Notes under the pieces: generated by a model
What the model was told of the DNA's origin: nothing
What the model saw: the letters and a program-made list of their open reading frames with translations, nothing else
Database searches by the model: none
Shown: piece after piece, positions 45,960 through 55,590 of the stretch
Position numbering within the stretch: the stretch's first letter is position 1
Layout: every line of letters begins with the position of its first letter
Assembly (NCBI RefSeq): GCF_040712315.1
Contig: NC_134020.1
Coordinates: 12,172,751-12,236,750, forward strand
Source: Castanea sativa
Lineage: Eukaryota; Streptophyta; Magnoliopsida; Fagales; Fagaceae
Length of the DNA: 64,000 bases
Reading direction: 5' to 3'
Position numbers and translations under genes: made by a program

Positions 45960-46504
45960 CTTGAAAGTTTTGATAAACTTGTTCTTGATATACCTAAAAT
46001 AAAAAGGTTTGTTGGTAAACTCAATCCCACAACTTTTACAAAAAATTGGTATTCAAAAGCTACTCCTCCTGATATGCAATTAGAAGAAAGGTTGTTTCAA
46101 ACCCAATTTTCTGTTTCTATTGACGAACTCTATGAATGGAATAGTAATTGCCCGTTTGGATCTGGATTATTAGAGCTGCGTTTTGCTTTTTGAGTTTTCT
46201 CCTTTTTATTTTTATTTTTTTTTGTTTCTGCTGCGGGGGACAAAACGCGCAGTGCACGCACTATGTGCGTACTGTTCACGCACTTTTTCAGAAATTTTTT
46301 ATTAAAAATGGGTCTCGCAGTACTATTTACACATTTAAAAATTATTTTGCTACAGTATTTTCAGTTTTCAGTTTTCAATTTTTAGCAATAAGTTCTATCC
46401 AAACGGACCCTAATGGTTTACCTGAACAAGAAGTTCTTAACAAAATAATTTTTATGTATATGGTTGCTAATGCTTATGTTATCAATCATAATCTTGTTCA
46501 TGGT
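45960..46504 (+). pseudogene. Pararetrovirus/retroelement coat-like relic, left part
   Basis: A plus-strand frame encodes a stretch with RFVGKLNPTTFTKNWYSK and PPDMQLEERLFQTQ. It is interrupted at 46148 by a MITE and resumes at 46412, ending at 46504 where the copia-like element begins. The same frame resumes at 54633. The style matches the coat/gag part of endogenous caulimovirid-like or movement-protein-bearing plant retroelements; I cannot separate these. It is an old, non-functional copy. Confidence 0.5.
46148..46410. mobile_element. PIF/Harbinger-type MITE (263 bp)
   Basis: The ends are TTGCCCGTTTGGAT and (reverse complement) GGGTCCGTTTGGAT, flanked by TAA at 46145-46147 and 46411-46413. 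It interrupts the coat-like frame, so the insertion point is confirmed by the resumed reading frame. Confidence 0.8.
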
Positions 46505-47535
46505 TGAAAGCTCAATTAGTGTGAAAACACTAAAGTTTGTTTAGACCTACAATTTTAAATTACGGCTAAATTGTTTTTATTCTAACTTATCAAAGTATGG
46601 AACAAGAGTAAATGAAACGCAATAAACTGGTAACGTTACTCTAAACCATAAGCAACCACAATGAGCAATAAAAGTAAAGCTTAAAAAGTAAGGAAGAGAG
46701 ATGCAAATATAAGATAACACTAAGACATGTTATCGAAGAAGAAACCGAAAAACTTGGCAAAAAACCTCTCCGCGACCCTCCAAGTTGAAATCGATCAATT
46801 AGTGAATAAGTTGGAGTACACGAATATAAAAAAAAAATAAAAAAAATAAAAAAAAAACCCACTAAGCCTAATCTACCTAATGTACTCGAGCCGTTCAAGC
46901 TTTTGCTACCAACGGACTTCTTAGAGTCTTGTCTTCATTAGCATTTTGGATCTCGCAATTCCGCCCGATTGCATCCGCCACTCAACAGCTTCTTTCAATG
47001 CTTCCCAAAGGCACTAAAACTTCTCTCAACACTCAGAATGGGTGTGATAAGTGTTTGGGCTAAAAACCTCTCATGGATGTATAGATGGAGATGTAGGAGT
47101 AGAGGAAAACCAAGAAAAATTGTGTAGATGATTGTGGGTATGACAATCTCTAACTCTCAAATGTTTTGCCAAAAAGTATGTAAAGAATTTGGTAAAACAC
47201 TTTTCATTTTTGCCAAATAGAGAGTTTCGTGGGTATTTCGCGAGATGGCCTTTCCCGTGAAGTACTCTCGAAATGACAGGTTGGCATGACTCTTCAACTT
47301 CTAGTCATGTGCTTCACACTTGGCCTTTTTGCAGGTTGCTTTACTCGCAAGCTTCTCGCGAACTTGTTACGAACCGCACTAATTTTCTTTTGCAAGCTTG
47401 ATTCTTCACCAATTTCTCACACTCATCCCTTATAATTAAACCTATATAAATACAGGGAAATGACTGACTGAATTACAACTAAATTTGGCACGGAATTAAA
47501 GCCAACAAAGGCTAGTTGGAAATCACAACTTTACA
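46505..47535 (-). repeat. 3' LTR of element 3
   Basis: On the minus strand it starts TGTAAAGTTGTGATTTCC and ends GAGCTTTCA. It is 1031 bp against 1078 bp for its partner. Confidence 0.85.
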
Positions 47536-47547
47536 AAACCCCTTTGG
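47536..47547 (-). other. Polypurine tract of element 3
   Basis: On the minus strand CCAAAGGGGTTT lies directly before the 3' LTR. Confidence 0.6.
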
Positions 47548-47802
47548 CTATTCTGTGACAAAACCCCTAAACAGACTTTAGACTTAAACGTGAGTTTGAG
47601 AATAAAGGCAAAACTCACTCACACCTAAATCTAAAACCTGTTAAGCATATACACCTGTATCTTGAAACACTTGCACATAACAAATAACTTCATTAACCAC
47701 GAGACAAGTAGAATACAAGGCATGTATTAAAAACAAGTAAAGTGTAATCAAGGCAAATAAGAGATATGAGAACATGTAGCATAACTTGATCATACTGGAA
47801 CA

Positions 47803-49208
47803 TGTTGGAAAATTTGGTTTTGTATCTCATACAAAACACACAGCGGAAGCAACAAACATGGATCTATTTCATTTATGATTGATAACATGCATTATGTAAA
47901 ATTCAGAATTTAAGAACAAAATAGCGTACCTTGATGTGGTGAAATTCAAAACAAAATATTAGAAGTACTTGGGAGTACTTTTAATCTTCACTCCAATTCC
48001 ACTTTACACCTAAGAAGTGTGGCCTCTCAATCAGTTTTCAAGAGAAAATAAAAGAGTGGCTTCACTCACACATACACACCATTTCATAATGATGTTTCTC
48101 TAATAAAAATTTTTGTATGTTTCTTCCTTTATATTTAATTGATTATCTAATTGGGCTGGCCTATTGGGCCTTTCCAATTAGGTTTGAGTGTGTGGTTTGG
48201 AGTAGGACCAAAAGGGACCAATAAGATACTAGCTTCAATGGGCCTTGAGCTTTTTTGTCAACTCTTGAAAAGTCCAAAGTTATCATTAATTATATTTAAT
48301 ACCACTATATAAATATAATTACATTCTAGGCCTTATTAATAAATTATATTCCAAGACTTTATTGTACATGCAACTCCTTCATAAAATATTCGTAGTAATA
48401 CAAAGTTATGAATATAGACTGCCACTTTGAAAATTACTACATCTTAATTCCTTGAGTACTTGGTTTAATCCTTTAAGTTATTTATCATATATTTATGAAA
48501 TCTAATTCCATAAATATATACTTTAGTAACTTCTTACCAAAGTGGTTAGGCCTAACTCTTTGAATAACTGAACCCATTAAACTTATCTCAAGGGAATATT
48601 TTATATCTCCATTAAGAGACTATGAATTCCATCTTAAGAACATATGTTCCATCAACACTAAATGTGGCTGCCCAACATACTGAGGTTTTGATCGTGACTT
48701 TAGACCTCACTCCTGATATATCAAAGTAACCTACATTTCATGATCAGGTTCATTATCCTCTCAAGATTAATAGTTCATGTAAATAGAAGTCGTGAGTTTA
48801 TTATTCATTTGACAGTTGTTAAGAGAATAATAAATCTCACAACGGTCCAGTTCAATATATTTTAACTCTTAAAACATATCAACGTACTAACTAGAAATCT
48901 CTATTTCCATGATCAAGACAAATTATCTTAGTTGATATGTTATAGTCTTCGCAGATGAAATGCCCAATTTCATCACCGACTATGAACTACAGTTCTGAGT
49001 TTACAAAGAACTTGTGATTTATATATTCTGTGACTAAATCATATAAATCACATATTATGCATCTCATGCACTATATGATAATGTCCCAATATTTATGTTA
49101 CCATTATTTTAGATAATAATAAAACAACTTTATTAATCACAACATTAAGTCATATAAAATATCATACACATCACCATACAATAGGATTTAAGGGCATACA
49201 TCCTAACA
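47803..49208 (-). repeat. LTR-like block 1 (1406 bp), probably a nested solo LTR
   Basis: On the minus strand it begins TGTTAGGATG and ends TTTTCCAACA. It is similar over its length to 50501-51887. Flanks are gaaca (47798-47802) and gaaaa (49209-49213), a 4/5 match that would suit a solo LTR with its own target duplication. Confidence 0.65.
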
Positions 49209-50500
49209 GAAAAGTCATTTAGAAATGACCACAATGGACATTTAACTAGTAAATGATCGTCTGGACACAGAAGCAATTAAGTGTAGTGCAAAAGTTAATT
49301 GCATGTCCAACAAGCACATAATGCATCAAAGAAACTAAAGCAAGAAGCAATAAATAACTAAAAGTATCAAGAAGTGGCCATAAAAAACAAGGCACACAAA
49401 GTACTAAAGAAAAACTAAGTTTTAAACTAAAGTACTGAAAACTTTAAAATAAAGCACTGTAAATAAAACATAAACCAAAACATATGTTGGATTATCTAAG
49501 ATGTGTGACTGGAGGTTAGCTTCTTTTGAGCCCACTGTTCTCCCCCTTTCGATATGCACTCCCCCTTGCTCTATGCTATATTCACAATACATTTTCTCCC
49601 CATTTTTGGAACGAATAGCTAAAGGTCTGCCTCGAGCTTGCATTGAATCTCATCTAATTGTGTCTCAATGGTAGTCAAGCAAAGCTGAACATGATTTTTG
49701 TGAGAATACATGACATTTTCAAGTCCAAAGATGCGATCATGTAAACCCTCTATTAAAGTCATCATCCTATTTGTATGAGGGATAGATGATCCAGGCTGAG
49801 AGTGAATGCTAGAAGGTTAAGGCTCCAGAGTGTGAGGAGAAGATGTCTCGGGAAGTTTGGAGAAACTAGAAGCAATTGAGCTTTTCCCAATGGGAGAGGC
49901 ATGAGAGAAGCATCCACTCTTTGGAGGCTTGGAAGGGCTCTTCTTTGCCTTTTCAGCAGATGAGTGAACTTTGCTACTTTGGAGAGAATGCAAGGAAATC
50001 GATCCTTGACGAGATAAGACTGTTCCATCTTTCGGAGGTTGAGTGCCCTTGAGAGTCATGATCTTCATAATGAGGCTATAGAAAGGTAGACATGTTCTTG
50101 CAACTGATCGACCCACAGTTTGTTCCAAAATCTGAAAGATGTGAGCAAAAATGTTGATTGTAGCTCTATTAATGAGATCACATAGAAATTTGGCTCTTCC
50201 AAGGCTCATGAAACCTATGTTGATCAAAGGGTACAAGTTAGAGTGCATAATCAAGTTGAGAGTCTTCATCTCCAGCTCAAAACTTGAAGTGCCCATGGAG
50301 GAGACTTCATGATGTGCTCCTAAAGTTTCAAGGATTACGACAACGGGAGCCAATCTATCATCATATGGAGAAGTATCTATATTTGCCGAACGATTAATGC
50401 AAAGTATCTACATTTGCTAAATAGTTTAGAGTGATGACAAAGTCTTTTCCTCGAACCCAACATTTTAGTTCAACTCTAGTGAACCATGCGTTGGAGTAGA
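49209..50500 (-). pseudogene. Retroelement internal fragment with an unclassified frame
   Basis: The minus-strand frame 50353-49817 encodes 178 aa with a short globular part (LYPLINIGFMSLGRAKFL, EQTVGRSVARTCLPFYSLI) and a Ser/Lys-rich tail. The globular part recalls the extra, envelope- or transposon-associated proteins of some plant LTR elements, but I cannot assign a family. It lies between the two related LTR-like blocks. Neither PBS nor PPT is found at its borders, so the three pieces do not form a normal element. Confidence 0.4.
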
Positions 50501-51887
50501 TGTTGGAAAAACATGGTTTGTATCTCATAAAAAAATATACGCGGCGGAAAATTAACGAATTTACTTTATTCGCAATCGATAACATGTACTATGTAAGTTT
50601 CAAAATTTAAAAACAAGTGAGCGTACCTTGGTGTGGTAAAATTCAAAACCAATGATTAGAAGTACTTGATAACACTTTTAATCTTCTTTCCAATTTTACT
50701 AATGCCCAAGACGTGTGGTCTCTCAATCAGTTCAAGGGAGAATAAGAGAGTGGCTTACACTTACATACACACCATTTCACAATTGTTTCTCTTACTAAAA
50801 TTCTGTGTGTTTCTTCTCTTATATATAACTAATTATCTAATTGGGCTAGCCTTGTGGGTCATTCCAATTAGACTTTAGTATGTGGCTTGGAGTAGGACCA
50901 AAAAGGAACAAATAAGACTCTAGCTCCAATGGGCCTTGAGATTTTTTGTCGACTCTTGAAAAATCCAAAATTACCATTAATTATATTTAATACCACTATA
51001 TAAATATAATTGCACTCTAGGCCTTATTAATAAATTATATCCTAAGACTTTATTGTACATGCAACCCCTTCACAAAATACTCGTAGTAATACAAAGTCAA
51101 GAATATAGATTACCACTTTGAAGATTGCTACATCTTAATTCTTGAGTACCTGGTTTAATCCTTTAAGTTATTCATCATATATTTATGAAATCCAATTTTA
51201 TAATTATATACTTTAGTAACTCCTTACTAAAGTGGTTAGGCCTAACACTCTGAATAACCAAAACCATTAAACTTATCTCAAGGGAATATTTTATATCTCC
51301 GTTAAGAGATTATGAATTCCATCTTGAGAATATATGTTCCATCAACACTAAATGTGGCTGCATAGCATACTGAGGTTTTGATCGTGACTTTAGATTTCAC
51401 TCCTGATATATCAAAGTAACCAACACCTCATGATCAGGTCCATTATTCTCTCAGGATTAAGAGTTCATGTAAATAGAAATCGTGAGATTTATTATTCATT
51501 TGACAGTCGTTAGGAGAATAATAAATCTCACAGCGGTCTAGTTCAATATGTCTTAACTCTTAAAACATATCAACACATCAACTAGAAGTCTCCACTTCCA
51601 TGATCAAGACAAATCAACTTAGTTGATATGTTATAGTCTTCGCAAATGAAATGCCCAATTTTATCACCAACTACGAACTATAATTCTGGGTTTACAAAGA
51701 ACTTGTAATTTATATCTTCTGTGACTAAATCACATAAATCACATACTATGCATCTCATGGACTATATGATAATGTCCAAATATTCATGTTACCATTATTT
51801 TAGATAATAATAAAAAAACTTTATTAATCACAACATTAAATCATACATAGTATCATACAATAGGATTTAAGGACACTAATCCTAACA
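50501..51887 (-). repeat. LTR-like block 2 (1387 bp), preceded by a purine tract
   Basis: It has the same family and orientation as block 1. On the minus strand it is directly preceded by GGGCAAGTGGGAGAT, a polypurine tract of the form common just before copia 3' LTRs. It is therefore best read as the 3' LTR of another copia element whose body was lost. Its flanks (gtaga, atctc) do not form a duplication. Confidence 0.65.
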
Positions 51888-51901
51888 ATCTCCCACTTGC
51901 C

Positions 51902-53253
51902 CTAAAGACTATTGACATTAGCTTGAATCACTTTAAGTTCAAGAAACTTGATCTTAGAGTAGACATTCGACAACTCTTCCTTCAACTCTTCAACTTCACA
52001 CTTAGCATCTTTAGGTTGTACAAGAGTGAATTTGTGTTCTTCAATTTTCTTCATCCTCTTGACTACACTCTTAGCAACTCTAGCATATTTGCCACAGTCT
52101 TCAAGCAACACATCGTACACTTCTTGAAGATTCTTATCACCTTCATTGAGGTACACATCCTCGTCATCCGAAACTTCAACTTCTTCACCTTCGAAGTGAA
52201 CACCAAGTTCTTTAACCAAATCACTCAATTCATCTTTGGAATTAACCGAGGTAATTGCCATGAATGCTGAATTATTACCATCACTATCACATTGTCCTTC
52301 CGAATTGGAGTTTGAGCTCTCCGAGTCACTAAGGGTAGTTAGCACTTTACCCTTCCTCTCAAATAGTTCAGACACACTTTCTTCAAATGCCCATGACCAT
52401 TGCATTCATAGCACACAATTCCTTTGGATGGTGATGAGTCTTTTGCATCCTTCTTCTTGAAGTCTCTTTTGTCATTCTTGGAGGATGAGAATTTTCCTTT
52501 GCCAAATGACTTCCCATTGTTCTTTTTTAGAAACTTTTGGAAGTTCTTTGCAAGATACGCCACCTTTTTTTCAACATCATCCTCATCCGAGGAATCACTG
52601 GTTCTCTCATTTATGGTTTTAAGAGCAAGTAATTTTCTAGACTTGTGAGAGGGCAGTCTGAGCTCATAAGTTTGAAGAGATCGAACAAGCTCTTGGATCT
52701 TAAGCTCATCCAAATCTTTGCTCTCCTCAATGGCGGTGACTTTAGCCCAGAAGCTTTTGGGTAAGGATCTCAAGACTTTCCTTTCAACTTTGTCATCTTC
52801 AATCTTCTTTCCAAGATTGAGCTTGGCAATAGCTATCTCATTGAGTCTCCCTTAAAATGAGTCAAACGACTCATAATCACTCATCTTCACTTCCTCAAAT
52901 TGAGTAGTGAGCATTTGTAGTTTGGTATCCTTGACCTTTTTGGTTACCTCGTAGGTGGTCTTGAGGATGGTCCACGCCTCTTTAGCAGTCTTCACATAAT
53001 AGATCCTATGAAATTCATTAGTAGAAACACCACGAAATATAACATTAATAGCTTTGCTATTGGAAATTCCCAAAGCAAGTGTAGCCTTGTCCTATTCGGC
53101 CTTGGGTGTTGTTGGTCTTGCCCAACCATTCTTAACTGAATCCCAAACGGTCTCATCAATAGCATATAGAAAAGCATGCATTCGTACCTTCCAAAATGCA
53201 TAGTTACTCCCATCAAAGTAAGGAGGTGCGTTGAGGGATTGAGATTTATCCAT
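51902..53253 (-). pseudogene. Copia-type gag of element 3, broken
   Basis: The ATG is at 53253 on the minus strand, followed by MDKSQSLNAPPYFDGSNYAFWKVRM, condensed here as the DGSNYAFWKVRM gag start motif. The UBN2 gag domain extends to about 52620 (TAKEAWTILKTTYE, LTTQFEEVKM, RSLPKSFWAKV). A zinc knuckle CYECNGHGHLKKVC lies near 52400. The end is an acidic region and coiled coil (52405-51902) in another phase. Stops lie near 53091 (TAG for Trp) and 52852, with a frameshift near 52400. No protease, integrase or RT follows. Confidence 0.8.
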
Positions 53254-53552
53254 TTCAAACGGGGTCTAGGATCACACAAGGATAATGAAATCTAAAAATT
53301 GTACCCGCTCTGATACCGCCTTGTCCTATTCGGCCTTGGGTGTTGTTGGTCTTGCCTAACCATTCTTAACTGAATCCCAAACGGTCTCATCAATAGCATA
53401 TAGAAAAGCATGCATTCGTACCTTCCAAAATGCATAGTTACTCCCATCAAAGTAAGGAGGTGCGTTGAGGGATTGAGATTTATCCATTTCAAACGGGGTC
53501 TAGGATCACACAAGGATAATGAAATCTAAAAATTGTACCCGCTCTGATACCA
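53085..53552 (-). repeat. 234-bp tandem duplication of leader and gag start
   Basis: 53085-53318 and 53319-53552 are near-identical. The unit holds the PBS region, the leader, the gag ATG and its first ~55 codons. 234 is divisible by three. Only the outer copy adjoins the LTR and keeps the full PBS. Confidence 0.9.
53540..53552 (-). other. Primer binding site of element 3 (initiator tRNA-Met type)
   Basis: On the minus strand TGGTATCAGAGC follows the LTR end after a 2-base spacer; this is the standard plant copia primer site. Confidence 0.85.
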
Positions 53553-53554
53553 AT

Positions 53555-54256
53555 TGAAAGCTCAATTAGTGTGAGAATACTAAAACTTGTTCAGATCCCC
53601 AATTTTAAATTACGGTTAAATTGCTTTTACTCTAACTTATCTAAGTGTAGAAAAATGAAGCACAATAAATCGGTAACACTACTCTACGCCATAAGCAACC
53701 ACAATGAGCAATAAAAGTAAAGCCTAAAGAGTAGAAAAGAGAGATGCAAACACAAGATAACACCGAGACGCGTTGTTGAAGAGGAAACCAAAGAATTCGG
53801 TGAAAAACCTCTCTGTGACCCTCTAAGTTGGAATCGATCCACTAGTGAATAAGTTGGAGTACATGAATATCAAAAAGACCCTCCAATCCTAGTCTACCCA
53901 ATATACTTGAGCCCTCTAAGCTCTTGCTACCAACGGACTTCTCGGAGTCTTGTCTTTACTAGCTTTTCGGTTTATGCAATTTTGCCTGATTGCATCCGGC
54001 ACTCAATGGCTTCTTCCAATGCTTCCCAAAGGTACCAAAACTTCGCTTAACAGTTAGAATGGGTGAGGTAAGTATTTGGGCTACGAACCTCTCAAGGATG
54101 TATAGATGGAGAGGTAGGTGTAGAGGAAAACCAAGAGAAATTGTGTAGATGATTATGGGTAGACAATCTCTAACTCTTAAGTGTTTTACTAGGGTTTTCT
54201 CTCTGATAAGCACTCCTTACAATTTCATGGGTAATGAGGGTATATATATATATATA

Positions 54257-54291
<35 letters not shown>

Positions 54292-54632
54292 ACAAATTTG
54301 GTAAAGCACTTTTCTTTTTGCCTAGCAGAGAGTTTCACGGGTACCTCGTGAGATGTCCTTTCTCGCGAAGTACTCACAAAATGACAGGCTAGTATGACTT
54401 TTCAACTTCTAGTCATGTGCTTCACATGTGGCCTTTTCGCGGGTTGCTTTATTTGCGGGCTAGTGGCAAATTGCACTGATCTTCTTTTGCAAGCTTGATT
54501 CTTCACCAATCTTTCAAACTCATCCCTTAAAATTAAATCCACATAAATACAGGGAAATGATTGACTGAATTACAACCAAATTTGGTACGGAATTAAAGCC
54601 AACAAAGGCTAGTTGGAAATCACAACTTTACA
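53555..54632 (-). repeat. 5' LTR of element 3
   Basis: 1078 bp. It is longer than its partner mainly because of extra sequence near 54190-54290 with a TA/TG/CG-repeat run at about 54240-54290. Confidence 0.85.
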
Positions 54633-55190
54633 ATGGTGAAGTTGTTAATCTTCTCACTATTGGTTTTTCTGGAAGTCTTCATCATTGGTGGGATAAATAC
54701 CTGACTGAAGATTCTAGAGAATCTATCAAAAATTCTGTTAAAAAGGTAATGATGGCATACCTATTTTTTATGAAAGAATTGGTCGAGGTATTCCTGATGG
54801 AGTTAATACTTTGATCTATACTATTCATTTTATTGGTACTTCTAATATTACTTCTCATATTAGTGACTATTTGAATAACTTACGATGCCCTACTATGTCT
54901 ATTTATAGATGGTATCAAGATATTTTTGTTTCTAGGGTAATGCTTTGTGAAGACTGTTTGAAACCCTATTGAAAAGAGAAGTTTATTGCTGGTTTGCCTC
55001 ATTTTTTTGCTCATAAGGTAAAGGAATAATTAACTGATAAAATTGGTAAAATTAATTATGATGACTTAACCTATGGTGATATTTTTAGCACTATTAAAAA
55101 ACTTGATATTAACATGTGTCATGATAAAAAAAAAAAATGCTAAAACAACAATTAAAAAATGGTAAAAAAACTAAATATGAAATGAGTAAT
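54633..55190 (+). pseudogene. Pararetrovirus/retroelement coat-like relic, right part
   Basis: The plus-strand frame resumes after the ATGGT duplication. It shows recognisable motifs WYQDIFVSRVMLCEDC, PYWKEKFIAGLPHFFAHKV and LTYGDIFSTIKKL before decaying at about 55140. These motifs are conserved in coat/gag-like proteins of plant pararetrovirus-type elements. There are frame breaks near 54746 and stops at about 54970 and 55027. Confidence 0.55.
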
Positions 55191-55430
55191 TTTTGCGAAC
55201 AATTTCGTTTACCCCCTATTAAGTTATGATTTTTCACATAACATTTATGTTGGCTTATTCCATGACAAAAAGTATTGTAATTTCATTAATTTATTTCCTT
55301 GTATTTTGTGAGATTTATTTGTAATGGACTAATGGGTTTAGTATTAAGTTGGTGAAGTTTGCTCAAGAAGTTTACTAATGGGTTTGTAATGGACTAATGG
55401 GTTTTATCCTGCGGATTTCTAGCAATATTG
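55191..55430. other. Noncoding junction region
   Basis: A/T-rich with gactaatgggttt repeated three times (about 55327, 55374 and 55393). It separates the coat-like relic from the truncated end of element 2. No LTR of element 2 is visible here. Confidence 0.45.
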
Positions 55431-55590
55431 CTGACAGGGACAATGACCTTTGAACTACCCATCACATGTTCCCGACGCTTCGGCATGCGAAGTGTCTCTG
55501 AATTAAATTCTGGTGTCTCTATGTTTCCCACGTTCAGCGATGTGACATATATCCAACGGTTGGAAATTTTTCTTGGGCTGAGGCTAAATA

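Larger units (their letters stand above)
46505..54632 (-). mobile_element. Copia-like LTR retrotransposon, composite, 8.1 kb (element 3)
   Basis: LTRs at 46505-47535 and 53555-54632 are in direct orientation with TG...CA ends. The target duplication ATGGT is perfect at 46500-46504 and 54633-54637. On the minus strand the order is 5' LTR (right), initiator-tRNA-Met-type PBS, a copia-type gag, foreign LTR-like sequences, a purine tract AAAGGGG and the 3' LTR (left). Pol is missing, replaced by two further LTR-like blocks and an unrelated fragment. LTR divergence looks like roughly 10% or more in a sampled stretch, so it is older than element 1. Confidence 0.85.

Noticed and set aside
50501..51887. 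Blocks 47803-49208 and 50501-51887 as the LTR pair of one element
   Set aside because: No PBS follows the right block and no PPT precedes the left one on the minus strand; the PPT instead precedes the right block from outside.
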